64,000 nt of DNA from NCBI GenBank assembly GCA_963707835.1, contig CAVPRI010000002.1, forward strand, positions 620,001-684,000. The letters are read 5' to 3'. This stretch comes from Bog-473 sp963707835. GTDB lineage: Bacteria > Actinomycetota > Acidimicrobiia > Acidimicrobiales > RAAP-2. Positions within the stretch are counted from its first letter, which is position 1. The number at the start of each line of letters is the position of its first letter. Positions 39,412 to 52,388 of this stretch are shown piece after piece. Under the pieces are notes generated by a model. It made no database searches and was not told the origin of the DNA. It worked only from the letters and a program-made list of their open reading frames with translations. A program made the position numbers and the translations under genes.

Positions 39412-40602
39412 TCAGAGACCCAGGGCCGACCGAAGATCGCCCACCCGCGGCGTGGCCTCCCACGAGAATTCCTTCTCGGAACGCCCGAAGTGACCGTAGG
39501 CCGCCGTCTTGCGGTAGATCGGGCGGCGCAGGTCCAGGTCCCGGATGATGGCCGCCGGTCGCAGGTCGAAGATCTCGCGCACCGCGTCGGCGATGGCCTG
39601 GGGGTCGACCTGCTCGGAGCCGAACGTCTCGACCAGCAGCGACACCGGTTGGGCCACGCCGATGGCGTAGGCCACCTGCACCTCGCAGCGGGCCGCCGCT
39701 CCGGCGGCCACGACGTGCTTGGCCACCCACCGGGCCGCGTAGGCCGCCGAGCGGTCCACCTTGGAGGGGTCCTTGCCCGAGAAGGCGCCGCCACCGTGCC
39801 GGGCCATGCCGCCATAGGTGTCGACAATGATCTTGCGTCCGGTCAGCCCGGTGTCGGCGTGCGGGCCGCCCAGCTCGAAGATGCCGGTCGGGTTGACGAA
39901 GGTGCGCAACCCCTCGGTGTCGAGGTCGGTGGGAAGCAGAGGGGTGATGACGTGGTCGACCAGGTCGGGTCGCAGCTGCTCCTCGAGATCGATCCCACCG
40001 GCGTGCTGCGTCGAGATCAGCACGGTGTCGACCCGGACCGGGCGGCCGTCCTCGTAGACGACCGACACCTGAGTCTTCCCGTCGGGGCGCAGGTACCCGA
40101 CCGCACCGGACCGGCGCACCTGGGCCAGTCGCTCGGAGAGCCGGTGGGAGAGCCAGATCGGAAGGGGCATGAGATCCGGCGTCTCGTCGCATGCGTAGCC
40201 GAACATCATGCCCTGGTCGCCCGCTCCCTGGGCATTGAGCACGTCCTCGCCGCCCTTGCCAGTGCGCAGCTCCAACGCGGCGTCGACGCCCTGGGCGATG
40301 TCGGGCGACTGGGCGTCGAGGGTCACCAGGACGCCACAGGTCCTCCCGTTGAAGCCATAGGCATCGTTGTCGTAGCCGATCCCGCACACCGTCTCACGCA
40401 CCACCGCCGGGATGTCGACCGAGGCCGAGCTGGTCACCTCGCCCGCCACCAGGACCAGTCCGGTGGTGAGCAGGGTCTCGCACGCCACACGACTGGCCGG
40501 GTCGCCCTCGAGCAGGGCGTCGAGGACGGCATCGGACACCTGGTCCGCCATCTTGTCGGGGTGACCCTCGGTGACCGATTCCGAGGTGAAGGTTGTTCTC
40601 AC
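39412..40602 (-). CDS. metK: S-adenosylmethionine synthetase
   Basis: 396 residues: TSESVTEGHPDKMADQVSDA, GAGDQGMMFGYACDETP, and GGGAFSGKDPSKVDRSAAYA are diagnostic. It makes SAM from methionine and ATP. GTG 40602 overlaps the coaBC stop by 4 bp. A well-defined member of the mihF-gmk-rpoZ-coaBC-metK-priA operon. Confidence 0.97.
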   Translation of the reverse strand: MRTTFTSESVTEGHPDKMADQVSDAVLDALLEGDPASRVACETLLTTGLVLVAGEVTSSASVDIPAVVRETVCGIGYDNDAYGFNGRTCGVLVTLDAQSPDIAQGVDAALELRTGKGGEDVLNAQGAGDQGMMFGYACDETPDLMPLPIWLSHRLSERLAQVRRSGAVGYLRPDGKTQVSVVYEDGRPVRVDTVLISTQHAGGIDLEEQLRPDLVDHVITPLLPTDLDTEGLRTFVNPTGIFELGGPHADTGLTGRKIIVDTYGGMARHGGGAFSGKDPSKVDRSAAYAARWVAKHVVAAGAAARCEVQVAYAIGVAQPVSLLVETFGSEQVDPQAIADAVREIFDLRPAAIIRDLDLRRPIYRKTAAYGHFGRSEKEFSWEATPRVGDLRSALGL

Positions 40603-41825
40603 TCGCCGCTCCGATTCTTCTCGTGACAGGCGATCACCCTATCCAACACCGCGTCGGCCACTTTCCCTTTGGAGGTCAGCGGCACCTCGGTGGCGTGGCC
40701 GTCGGCACCGAGAATCACCACCGCGTTGGTGTCGTGGTCGAAACCGACACCGGGCTTCACCACGTCGTTGACCACGAGGAGATCGACCCCCTTGCGCTCC
40801 AGCTTGCGCTTCCCGCGCTCGACCACGTCGTGGGTCTCGGCGGCGAACCCGACCAGCACCTGGCCCGGACGGCGGCGGGCCGCCAGTCCCGCCAGGATGT
40901 CGGGCGTGGGCTCGAGGACGACCTCGGGCACCCCGTCCCCCCTGGACAGCTTGGTGCCTGCCGGCTCCTTGGGGCGGAAGTCGGCCACCGCGGCCGCCAT
41001 CACGATGACGTCGGCGTCGGCGGACACGTCACCCACCGCACGCTCCATCTGGGCTGCCGTCTCCACGTCGATCCGCCGCACCGTGGGGACGACGTCGGCC
41101 GGCAGGGCCAACGTCGACGCGGTGACCAGGGTCACCGCAGCACCCCGGCGGGCGGCGGCAGCGGCCAGGGCATGCCCCTGCTTGCCTGAGGAGCGGTTGG
41201 TCATGTAGCGCACCGGGTCGATCGGCTCGCGGGTCCCGCCGGCGGTGACGAGCACACGCCGGCCCTCGAGGTCGCGACGTCCGGCCGCGCCCAGCTCGCG
41301 CAGGACGCGGGCCACGATGACCGCCGGATCCGCGAGGCGCCCCTCCCCCGCGTCCCCCCCGGCGAGATGGCCCGACTCGGGCGGGACGATCCCGACGCCG
41401 CGGCGCCCGAGCAGCGCCAGGTTGTCCCGCACCGAGGGGTGCTCCCACATCTCGGTGTGCATGGCCGGGCACACGAGCACCGGCGCCCGGGTGGCGAGCA
41501 GCGTGGCAGACAGCAGATCGTCGGCCAGCCCGGCCGCGTAGCGGGCGATGGTGTGTGCCGTGGCCGGCGCCACCACCACGAGATCTGCCTTCTGACCGAG
41601 CCGGGTGTGCGGGATGGACGCGCCCTCGTCCCACAACGACTGCTGTGCCGGAGCCGAGGCCAGCGCCGAGAAGGTCACCGCCCCCACGAAGCGCGTGGCG
41701 TCGTGGGTCAGGACTGGCGTCACGTGGACGCCGGCGTCCACCAGACGCCGGCACACCTCGACCGCCTTGTAGGCGGCGATGCCGCCGCAGACGCCCAGGA
41801 CGACACGGGGGGCACCGGCCGTCAA
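40599..41825 (-). CDS. coaBC: Phosphopantothenoylcysteine decarboxylase/phosphopantothenate-cysteine ligase
   Basis: 408 residues from TTG 41825, preferred because AGGAGG lies eight bases upstream; GTG 41864 would add 13 residues. CoaC domain: VLGVCGGIAAYKAVEV, PAMHTEMWEHPSV. CoaB domain: VLVTAGGTREPIDPVR, NRSSGKQGHALAAAA, VNDVVKPGVGF. It makes 4'-phosphopantetheine for coenzyme A. Confidence 0.94.
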   Translation of the reverse strand: MTAGAPRVVLGVCGGIAAYKAVEVCRRLVDAGVHVTPVLTHDATRFVGAVTFSALASAPAQQSLWDEGASIPHTRLGQKADLVVVAPATAHTIARYAAGLADDLLSATLLATRAPVLVCPAMHTEMWEHPSVRDNLALLGRRGVGIVPPESGHLAGGDAGEGRLADPAVIVARVLRELGAAGRRDLEGRRVLVTAGGTREPIDPVRYMTNRSSGKQGHALAAAAARRGAAVTLVTASTLALPADVVPTVRRIDVETAAQMERAVGDVSADADVIVMAAAVADFRPKEPAGTKLSRGDGVPEVVLEPTPDILAGLAARRRPGQVLVGFAAETHDVVERGKRKLERKGVDLLVVNDVVKPGVGFDHDTNAVVILGADGHATEVPLTSKGKVADAVLDRVIACHEKNRSGE

Positions 41826-41895
41826 CGGCGTGCCCTCCTGCTCGTCTCGGGGGTTACCAGCCACGGGCGTGCCCGGCGTGCCTCTCCGCCAACGC

Positions 41896-42273
41896 CTAGC
41901 CGGCTGCCGGGTCCTCGCCGTCGGTCTCGAGGACCTCGACCACGGCAACCTCACCGTCGGTCTCGGCCAGGATCCCAGCCTCGGCGGCGTCGGCAATGGC
42001 GGCGGCGATGGCCGCCTCCTCCTCGGGATCGAAACGGGTGTAGGTGGCCTTGCCCGCGGCGATTTCCTCGAAGGCGATGGAAACCGGCTTGCCCGAGACC
42101 GAGGCGACCTGCGGCGGCACGACCTTGCCCAGTCCCTCGCCGAGGCTGTTGTAGTACGAGTTGACCTGCCGGGCCCGGGCCGCGCCCAGCGCGACCAGGG
42201 TGAACTTCGAGTCCACCTTGTCGAGGAGCTCTTCGATGGGGGGGTCCATGAGCGTATGGCGGCCTTGGGCCAT
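41896..42273 (-). CDS. rpoZ: RNA polymerase omega subunit
   Basis: 125 residues. MDPPIEELLDKVDSKFTLVA and ALGAARARQVNSYYNSL fit the actinobacterial omega pattern. It promotes RNA polymerase assembly. The ATG shares a base with the gmk stop; ATG 42249 is an alternative start. The acidic C-terminal half (EEEAAIAAAIADAAEAG and following) is longer than in E. coli omega. Confidence 0.88.
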   Translation of the reverse strand: MAQGRHTLMDPPIEELLDKVDSKFTLVALGAARARQVNSYYNSLGEGLGKVVPPQVASVSGKPVSIAFEEIAAGKATYTRFDPEEEAAIAAAIADAAEAGILAETDGEVAVVEVLETDGEDPAAG

Positions 42274-42872
42274 CAGGATTCCTCCGGGTTCTCGGCGCCG
42301 GTGGCGGCCGATCGGGTCCGGGCAACTATAGCCGCCACCTGGTCCACCGCCCTCACCAGGTCGTCGTTGACCACCGTGTGCGCGGCAATGCCGACCCCGC
42401 GGTCGAGCTCGGCCCGGCCGAGCTCGACCCGCTGGCGGATGTGCCGCTCGTCGTCGCCGCGGGCCGCCAGCCGCTCAGCCTGCACCTCGGGCGAGGGCGG
42501 CACCAAGAGGATCACCGTGGCGTCGGGGCGCTTGGCCAGGACCTGCTCGGCTCCCTGTACGTCGATCTCGAGGAGCACGTCGGCCCCGGGCGGTGGCTCC
42601 GGCACCGGCGTGCCCACGAGGTAGTCGAGGAACTCGGCCCACTCGTAGAAGCTGCCCCGGCTCACGGCGTCCTCGAAGGTGGCCCGGTCGACGAAGACGT
42701 AGGCGCCGCGCTCGCGCTCCCCGGGGCGGGGTCTGCGGGTGGTCCAGCTCCGACTCAGCCAGAGCGACGGGTCACGGGCGACGAGCTCGGCCGCCACCGT
42801 GCCCTTGCCGGCCCCACCGGGGCCGACGAGAACGAAGATGCGCGGCTCGGCGCCGCGGGTATCAGCGCGCAG
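42273..42872 (-). CDS. gmk: Guanylate kinase, apparent non-canonical start
   Basis: The P-loop IFVLVGPGGAGKGTVAAEL must be part of the protein, but the first ATG, GTG or TTG in frame is the GTG inside it. Going upstream, the only plausible start before family similarity ends is CTG 42872 (LRADTRGAEPRIFVLV), giving 199 residues, the usual length. It overlaps the mihF stop by 11 bp. SWTTRRPRPGERERGAYVFV and EIDVQGAEQV are further family motifs. It phosphorylates GMP. ATC 42839 is another possible start. Confidence 0.88.
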   Translation of the reverse strand: MRADTRGAEPRIFVLVGPGGAGKGTVAAELVARDPSLWLSRSWTTRRPRPGERERGAYVFVDRATFEDAVSRGSFYEWAEFLDYLVGTPVPEPPPGADVLLEIDVQGAEQVLAKRPDATVILLVPPSPEVQAERLAARGDDERHIRQRVELGRAELDRGVGIAAHTVVNDDLVRAVDQVAAIVARTRSAATGAENPEES

Positions 42873-43179
42873 TCTCTTTGAGCAGCGCCTCGCGCTGCTT
42901 GGCGCCCAGACCCTGGAGCCGGCGGCTGTCGCTGATGCCGACCGTCTCCATGAGGCGTCGTGCCTTCACCTTGCCCAGACCGGGCAACGATTCGAGGACC
43001 GAGACCACCTTCATCTTCCCGATGGTCTCGTTGGAGTCGGCTTCGGTCAGGAGCTCGGCGAGGGAGAGCGTGCCCATCTTGAGCCTGTCCTTGACCTCGG
43101 CCCGCTCGCGGCGGACCTTGGCGGCCTTCTCGAGTGCAGCGGCGCGCTGCTCGGCAGTCAGTGCGGGAGGTTGCGGCAT
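42862..43179 (-). CDS. mihF: Actinobacterial integration host factor (mIHF)
   Basis: 105 residues starting MPQPPALTAEQRAAALEKAA. The helix-two-turns-helix region (SVLESLPGLGKVKARRLMET, then VGISDSRRLQGLGAKQREAL) is that of mycobacterial and streptomycete IHF, which bends DNA in the nucleoid. TATGGT lies six bases before the ATG, so it should head a leaderless operon. Confidence 0.94.
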   Translation of the reverse strand: MPQPPALTAEQRAAALEKAAKVRRERAEVKDRLKMGTLSLAELLTEADSNETIGKMKVVSVLESLPGLGKVKARRLMETVGISDSRRLQGLGAKQREALLKETAR

Positions 43180-43185
43180 GGCGAG

Positions 43186-43191
43186 ACCATA
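43186..43191 (-). promoter_or_regulatory. -10 element of the mihF operon (leaderless)
   Basis: TATGGT on the minus strand, exactly six bases before ATG 43179, no Shine-Dalgarno. It follows the end of pyrF by about 40 bp on the transcribed side. Confidence 0.6.
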
Positions 43192-43229
43192 GCGCCTCGG
43201 CCAGGGCCTTTCACGCCCGTTTTCCCTAC

Positions 43230-44070
43230 TCAGCCCATCAACACGGCCAGCTCGCCCGCGAGAGCTCGGGCGGCACGTCGCAAGGAGGCCGGATCCGGGC
43301 CGGACCGGAGCAGCCCACGCGAGCTGCTGGGCAGGACCGTCCCGGGCCGGCAGCCGGCGAAACGGGCGGCCACATCGGCGGGTCCCGCCCCTTGCGCTCC
43401 CAGGCCAGGCGCCAGAATAACCCCATTGAGCTGGGACAACGCGAAATTCTGACGGCTCGAGCGTCGCCCCGATCACCGCTCCGACCGTGCCCGCCGGAAC
43501 ATCCGGGCGGCCGTTGAGGTCGGCGATCTCAGCGAGCAGCTGGTCCTCGACCCGAGGCCCGGCCGCGGTGAGGGCCTCCTGGAGGCCCCGCCCCTCGGGG
43601 TTCGAGCTCCGCACGACCACGATCACCCCCCGCCCGCCGGCGGCGGCCCGCTCGACCAACGGGGCCAGGGCACCCAACCCGAGGTACGGGTGGGCCGTCA
43701 CGGCATCAGCCGCCAGCGAGCTGGTCTCGCCGAGCCAGGCGTCGGCGTAGGCCCGGGCGGTCGAGTCGATGTCACCGCGCTTGGCATCCGCGATGACCAG
43801 CACCCCGGCTTCGGCGGCGGCGGCCAGGAAGCGCTCGAGCTCGGCCATGCCGGCCGCGCCCTGCCGCTCGAAGAACGCCACCTGGGGCTTGAGCGCGGCC
43901 ACCGCGCCGGCGAACCCCTCGAGGCAGGCCTGGCAGAAGGAGCGGAGCCCGGAGGGGTCGTCGGGCAACCCCCACTCGGCCAGGAGGGCGGGCGACGGGT
44001 CGATGCCCGCGCAGAGCGGTCCGGCACGCTCGACCGCCAGGGCCACCTTGTCCCCGAAGCTCTCAGCCAT
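43230..44070 (-). pseudogene. pyrF: Orotidine 5'-phosphate decarboxylase, interrupted by a one-base insertion
   Basis: From ATG 44070 the frame gives PLCAGIDPSPALLAEWGLPD, VLVIADAKRGDIDSTARAYA (the catalytic Lys/Asp DAKRGDID) and VGAVIGATLEPSEF. It then runs into nonsense, while another frame continues SQLNGVILAPGLGAQGAGPA to the end. Deleting one T from the AAA/TTT at 43444-43446 restores a 279-residue PyrF. It makes UMP. Since every motif is intact, an assembly error is likely. The start lies 8 bp inside pyrD. Confidence 0.88.
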
Positions 44071-45039
44071 CCCCTGTTCCTCCTCCTGAGCCTGCCCGGT
44101 CGGCACTGCGCCGCCGCGCCCGCTCGCGCAGCTCCTGGACCGTGGTGCCGGTGCGGGCGCACCACCGCTCGAGCTGGTGCAGCACCTTCCACGGTGCCCG
44201 TGGGTCGCGGAACGTGGCCGTTCCCACCTGCACGGCGTCGGCCCCCGCCGCGAGGAGCTCGGCGGCCTCCGATCCGCCGGCCACGCCACCCACGCCCACG
44301 AGGGGCACCTCGGGGAAGGCGTTGCGGCACTCCCACACGGCCCGCACCGCCACCGGATGCACGGCCGGGCCCGAGAGGCCGCCGCCGCCGGCACCGAGTA
44401 CCGGCAGTCCGGACTCGACATCGAGTGCCAGTCCCAGCAGCGTGTTGACCAGCGTCAGCGCATCGGCCCCGCCGTCGAGAGCGCCAGCCGCGATCTCCAC
44501 CACGTCGGGCACGTTGGGGCTGAGCTTGGCCCAGCGTGGGAGGCCGCCTGCCGTGGCCGTGGCCCTCATCACGGCGGCCGTGGCCTGGGCTGAGTGCGCG
44601 AACATCCGCGACCGGTCCTCCACGTTCGGGCAGCTGACGTTGACCTCCATGGCCACGATGCACGAGCCGCCCGGGGACCCGGCCGCGTCGGCCACCATCT
44701 GGGCCGCCCACGCGTACTGGTCGACCGAGTGGCCCCAGACGCTGACCACCACCCGCGCCCCCGACGCCTGCAGGGCCGGGAGGTCCCGCCGAACCCAGGC
44801 GTCGAGCCCCGGGCCCTGCAGGCCCACGCTGTTCAGCATGCCGGCGGTCACCTCGTGCACCCGCGGGGCGGGGTTGCCGGGCCACGGGTCGACCGAGAGC
44901 GACTTGACCACCACCGCCCCCAGCCCCGCCAGGTCCCCGTACGCGGCCAGCTCGGCGCCGTGGCCTGCGGTCCCCGACGCGGTCAGCACCGGGTTGGCCA
45001 GGGTGACCGCGCCCACCTGCGTGGCCAGGGCGGCCCGGC

Positions 45040-45043
<4 letters not shown>
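44063..45043 (-). CDS. pyrD: Dihydroorotate dehydrogenase (class 1-like)
   Basis: 326 residues. LANPVLTASGTAG, MEVNVSCPN with the catalytic Cys, KLSPNVPDVVEIA and GVGGVAGGSEAAELLAAGA are the FMN-barrel motifs of class 1B PyrD. No pyrK electron-transfer gene is seen. It oxidises dihydroorotate to orotate. It overlaps carB by 4 bp. Confidence 0.92.
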
Positions 45044-48346
<3,303 letters not shown>

Positions 48347-48364
48347 GGCGAACTCCCCCGCCCC

Positions 48365-49507
48365 TCAGCGCGCGCCGGCGCCGGCCGGCCGGATCGGGTG
48401 GGCCAGCATCAGATCCCGGAAGGACGCGAACAGGTACCGGGCGTCGTGGGGCCCCGGCGCCGCCTCGGGGTGGTACTGCACCGAGAAGGCCGGCGCCCGC
48501 AAGGAGCGGATGCCCTCGACCACCCCGTCGTTGAGGTTGACATGGGTGGTCTCGGCCCGGGGGATCGACCCGGCAGCCACCGCGTAGTTGTGGTTCTGGC
48601 TCGTGATCTCCACCACCCCGCTGGCCACGCGCTGCACGGGGTGGTTGGCCCCGTGGTGGCCGAAGGGCAGTTTGTAGGTGGTACCGCCGAGCGCCGAGGC
48701 GAGGATCTGGTGGCCGAGGCAGATGCCGAAGACAGGCACCCGACCCACCAGGTCAGCCACGGCCGAGGTCGGCCCGCCGAGCGCAGCGGGATCGCCCGGT
48801 CCGTTGGAGAGGAAGACGCCGTCGGGATCGAGCGCCAGGACGTCGTCGGCGGCGGTGGCGGCCGGCACGACCGTCACGTGCCCGAGTGTGGTGAGCAGTC
48901 GGACCATGGTCGCTTTGACCCCGAAGTCGAAGGCGACGATGCGCAGACCCCCCTCGGCGCCCTGGCCCGTGGCCGGGTGCTCGGTGGCCGCCCGGCGGGT
49001 GACGCCCGAGACCAGGTCGATCCCGTCTGTCCCCACGGCGGCCGCGGCGGCGGCACGCAGCTCAGCCTCGGGCGCAGTGCCGAAGGCACAGGGCACCGCA
49101 CCAACCGTTCGCACGTGGCGGGCCAGCCGCCGCGTGTCGACGCCGGTGAGCGCCGGAACCCCGTGGCGGCGCAGGAACGCCTCGAGCTCCTCGGTGGATC
49201 GCCAGCTCGACGCCGGTCCGGTGAGGTCACGCACCACCACCCCCCGGCAGCGCGGCCTCGGCGCCTCGTCGTCGTCGGCGTTGGTCCCGTAGTTGCCGAT
49301 GTGGGTGCTGGTGAAGGCGATCACCTGCCCGGCGTACGAGGGGTCGGTGATCACCTCTTGGTATCCGCTCATGGCCGTGTTGAACACCAGCTCGCCGGTG
49401 GCGACCGGGTCTTCGGCACCGGCGGCCTCGCCGGAGAAGACGGCACCGTCGGCCGTCACCAGCAGCGCGGCGGGACGCTCGCCCTCCCTCGTGGCGTCCA
49501 TCGTCAC
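48365..49507 (-). CDS. carA: Carbamoyl phosphate synthase small subunit
   Basis: 380 residues. The N-terminal domain has GELVFNTAMSGYQEVITDPS. The glutaminase has the nucleophile in FGICLGHQILA and the His-Glu pair in QYHPEAAPGPHD. It delivers ammonia to CarB. GTG 49507 overlaps the pyrC stop; ATG 49501 is also possible. CarB starts 18 bp after its stop. Confidence 0.96.
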   Translation of the reverse strand: MTMDATREGERPAALLVTADGAVFSGEAAGAEDPVATGELVFNTAMSGYQEVITDPSYAGQVIAFTSTHIGNYGTNADDDEAPRPRCRGVVVRDLTGPASSWRSTEELEAFLRRHGVPALTGVDTRRLARHVRTVGAVPCAFGTAPEAELRAAAAAAVGTDGIDLVSGVTRRAATEHPATGQGAEGGLRIVAFDFGVKATMVRLLTTLGHVTVVPAATAADDVLALDPDGVFLSNGPGDPAALGGPTSAVADLVGRVPVFGICLGHQILASALGGTTYKLPFGHHGANHPVQRVASGVVEITSQNHNYAVAAGSIPRAETTHVNLNDGVVEGIRSLRAPAFSVQYHPEAAPGPHDARYLFASFRDLMLAHPIRPAGAGAR

Positions 49508-50817
49508 CGCTGCGCCACAGCGTCGATCACCACTGCCTCACCGCGCAGGACGGTGTGGCGCACCGCGCCGGTGAGCGTCCGTCCTGCGTAGGGGGTGTTC
49601 CGGCTCCGGCTGGCCAGGTGGTCCGGGTCGACGATGGTGTGGGCCGCCGGGTCGAAGACACACAGGTTGGCTGTGGCACCTGGCTCGACGGGGCCTCCCT
49701 GCGCGCTGTGGCCGGCCCGCCGGGCGTCCGCGGCCGTCAGCTTGGCGATGGCCGCCGGTTGCGCGCTCAACAGGGCGAAGATCCGCTCCGGACCCAGCTG
49801 GGGCGAGAGCACCTCCCAGGCCACGCTGAGAGCGGTCTCCAGCCCGAGCATGCCCGAAGGCGCCTGGTCGAACGGCGCGTCCTTGGTCTCGGGGGCGTGC
49901 GGCGCATGGTCCGTCGCCACGGCGTCGATGGTGCCGTCGACCAGCCCCGCCACCACTGCGGCGACGTCCTCGTCGGTGCGCAGGGGCGGGTTGACCTTGA
50001 ACACCGCGTCGTAGCCGGCCACGGCCGCATGGGTGAGCAGCATGTGGTGCGGCGCCGCCTCGGCCGTCACCGGCAGCCCCTCCGCCTTGGCCCGCCGGAC
50101 CAGGTCGACGGCGCCGGCCGTCGAGAGGTGCAGGAAGTGCACCGGTGCACCCGTCAGGCGGCACAGGGCCACGTCCCGCGCCACCATGACCTCCTCGGCC
50201 GCCGCCGGCATGCCGGGGAGGCCCAGGCGGCTGGACCAGCACCCCTCGTGCATGGATCCTCCGGCGGCCAGTGACGCGTCCTCGCAGTGCTGGGCCATGG
50301 TCACGCCCAGGCCCTTGGCGTACTCGAGGGCGCGCCGCATGAGCGCCCCGTCCTGCACACCCGAACCGTCGTCGGTGAACAGCATCACCCCCAGCTCCGC
50401 CAGCTCGGCGATCGGCGCCAGGGCCGCACCGGCCCGCCCCACGGTGATGGCGCCCGACACCGCCACCTCGGCGAGGCACCCCCTCCCGAGGGCAAGGACC
50501 TCGGTCGCCACGGCGGCCGAGTCGATGGGCGGGTCCGTGTTCGGCATGGCCACCACCGCCGTGAACCCGCCAATTGCCGCGGCCCGCGCCCCGGTCTCCA
50601 CGGTCTCGGCCTCCTCGCGGCCCGGCTGGCGCAGGTGCGTGTGCAGGTCGACGAGGCCGGGGCCGACCAGGCAGCCGTCAGCGTCGAGCACGCGCGCGCC
50701 CGGCGGCACGTCGAGGCCGGGGCCCACCTCGACCACGGTCCCCCCGCTGACCGCGACGTCCCCGGGGGCCGTCCCGTGGGGTCCGACCACCGTGCCGCCC
50801 CGGATGAGTAGGGTCAC
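49504..50817 (-). CDS. pyrC: Dihydroorotase
   Basis: 437 residues from GTG 50817. The metal ligands lie in GLVDLHTHLRQPGREEAETV, FLHLSTAGAVDLV and AVATDHAPHAPETKDAPFD. It is a class I dihydroorotase that closes carbamoyl aspartate. It starts 1 bp after pyrB ends and overlaps carA by 4 bp. Confidence 0.95.
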   Translation of the reverse strand: MTLLIRGGTVVGPHGTAPGDVAVSGGTVVEVGPGLDVPPGARVLDADGCLVGPGLVDLHTHLRQPGREEAETVETGARAAAIGGFTAVVAMPNTDPPIDSAAVATEVLALGRGCLAEVAVSGAITVGRAGAALAPIAELAELGVMLFTDDGSGVQDGALMRRALEYAKGLGVTMAQHCEDASLAAGGSMHEGCWSSRLGLPGMPAAAEEVMVARDVALCRLTGAPVHFLHLSTAGAVDLVRRAKAEGLPVTAEAAPHHMLLTHAAVAGYDAVFKVNPPLRTDEDVAAVVAGLVDGTIDAVATDHAPHAPETKDAPFDQAPSGMLGLETALSVAWEVLSPQLGPERIFALLSAQPAAIAKLTAADARRAGHSAQGGPVEPGATANLCVFDPAAHTIVDPDHLASRSRNTPYAGRTLTGAVRHTVLRGEAVVIDAVAQR

Positions 50818-50818
50818 C

Positions 50819-51808
50819 TCAGGCAACGGCCGGAACCTCCGCCGCACCCGGCAGCTCGCCGCCGAGCAGCAGGAACAGGATGGCCATGCGCACGGCCACG
50901 CCGTTAGCCACCTGCCGGGTGACCACGGTGCGCGGCAGATCGGCCACCTCCGAGGCGATCTCGACCCCTCGGACCATCGGGCCGGGATGGGTCACGATGG
51001 CCTCGTCGGCCAGAAGGTCGGCACGGCGGGCCGTGAGTCCCCAACCGGCGGTGTACTCGCGCAAGCTCGGGACGAACGACCCGCTCCCCCGCTCGGTCTG
51101 GAGCCGGAGCAACGACACCACGTCGGCCTCCGCCAGCGCGGTGTCGAGTTCGTTCGCCACCTCGACCGGCCATCCCTCGAGCGAGGGCGGGAGCAGGCTC
51201 CCGGGCGCGGCCAGGGTGACGCGCGCACCCAGGGCGGTGTAGGCCAGCACCTCCGAGCGAGCGACCCGGCTGTGGCGGACGTCCCCGACGATCAGCACCC
51301 GGAGGTCCTCGAAGCAACTCACACCCAGCTCGCCCGGGGGGGCGCCTTTGCGCTCGGCGAGCACCTGGCGCACGGTGAAGCAGTCGATCAGCGCCTGAGT
51401 GGGATGCTCGTGCCAGCCGTCCCCGGCGTTGATCACGTGGGCCCGCTCGACCCAGCGCGCCACCTGGTGGGGTGCGCCGGCGGAGCCGTGCCGGATGATC
51501 ACCGCGTCGATGCCCAGGGCCTCGACCGTCTCGACCGTGTCACGCAGACTCTCGCCCTTCTTGACCGACGAGCTGGCCATGGCCAGCGAGATGACGTCGG
51601 CCGACAAGCGTTTGGCCGCGGTCTCGAACGAGAGGCGCGTCCGGGTCGACTCCTCGAAGAACAAGGTGGCCACGACCTTGCCGCGCAGGGTGGGGACCTT
51701 GGGGACCGACCGGCGCTCCACCTCGGCGAAGGCGTCGGCCACCCGGAGCACCTCGGCGATCCCTTCTGCGCCCAGATCGGCGACCGAGAGCAGGTGCGAC
51801 GCGCTCAC
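50819..51808 (-). CDS. pyrB: Aspartate carbamoyltransferase catalytic subunit
   Basis: 329 residues from GTG 51808. FFEESTRTRLSFETAAKRL carries the carbamoyl phosphate site, GDGWHEHPTQALIDCFT follows, and HPGPMVRGVEI lies near the C-terminus. It commits carbamoyl phosphate to pyrimidines. GTG overlaps the pyrR stop by 4 bp. No pyrI is present. Confidence 0.96.
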   Translation of the reverse strand: MSASHLLSVADLGAEGIAEVLRVADAFAEVERRSVPKVPTLRGKVVATLFFEESTRTRLSFETAAKRLSADVISLAMASSSVKKGESLRDTVETVEALGIDAVIIRHGSAGAPHQVARWVERAHVINAGDGWHEHPTQALIDCFTVRQVLAERKGAPPGELGVSCFEDLRVLIVGDVRHSRVARSEVLAYTALGARVTLAAPGSLLPPSLEGWPVEVANELDTALAEADVVSLLRLQTERGSGSFVPSLREYTAGWGLTARRADLLADEAIVTHPGPMVRGVEIASEVADLPRTVVTRQVANGVAVRMAILFLLLGGELPGAAEVPAVA

Positions 51809-52377
51809 TTGGCCTCCAAGGTGCCGATCCACACCCCGTCCTCCCCCACGTCGACCATCTCCTCGCGCCTGGTCGGCAGGTTCTTGCCCACGTAGTCGGG
51901 CCGGATGGGCAACTCCCGGTGGCCGCGGTCGACCATCACGGCCAGCTGGATGGTCCGTGCTCGCCCGAAGTCGTTCAGCGCGTTGAGGGCGGCCCGGATG
52001 GTGCGTCCCGTGAACAGCACGTCGTCGACCAGCACCACGACCTTGCCGGCCAGGTCGACCGGAATGTCAGTGATTGCCTCGGGCAGGACCGGGCGCAGCC
52101 CGATGTCGTCGCGGTAGAAGGCCACGTCGAGGGTGCCGAGCTCGAAGCCGTTGGCCCCTTCGATCTGGCGCAGCAGTTCCGCCATCTTCACGGCCAGGGG
52201 CACGCCGCCGGTCTGCAACCCGATCAGCACCACGTCCTCGGCACCACCGTTGCGCTCGAGGATCTCGTGCGACATCCGGGTCAGGGCACGCTGCACGTCC
52301 GCCGCCGTCAGGACCTGGGAGTGGGCGACGAACACGCCCCCGAGGGGTCGCGTGTGACTCCGTTCGCGTTCGGCCAC
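51805..52377 (-). CDS. pyrR: Bifunctional pyr operon regulator/uracil phosphoribosyltransferase
   Basis: 190 residues from GTG 52377, preceded by AGGAGGAG. The PRPP loop VVLVDDVLFTGRTIRAAL and the core LIGLQTGGVPLA and DVAFYRDDIG are those of PyrR. It binds a conserved hairpin in pyr mRNA when UMP is abundant. Such a hairpin lies at 52389-52419 directly before its own Shine-Dalgarno. First gene of pyrRBC-carAB-pyrDF, 55 bp after nusB. Confidence 0.95.
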   Translation of the reverse strand: MAERERSHTRPLGGVFVAHSQVLTAADVQRALTRMSHEILERNGGAEDVVLIGLQTGGVPLAVKMAELLRQIEGANGFELGTLDVAFYRDDIGLRPVLPEAITDIPVDLAGKVVVLVDDVLFTGRTIRAALNALNDFGRARTIQLAVMVDRGHRELPIRPDYVGKNLPTRREEMVDVGEDGVWIGTLEAK

Positions 52378-52388
52378 TGCTCCTCCTG

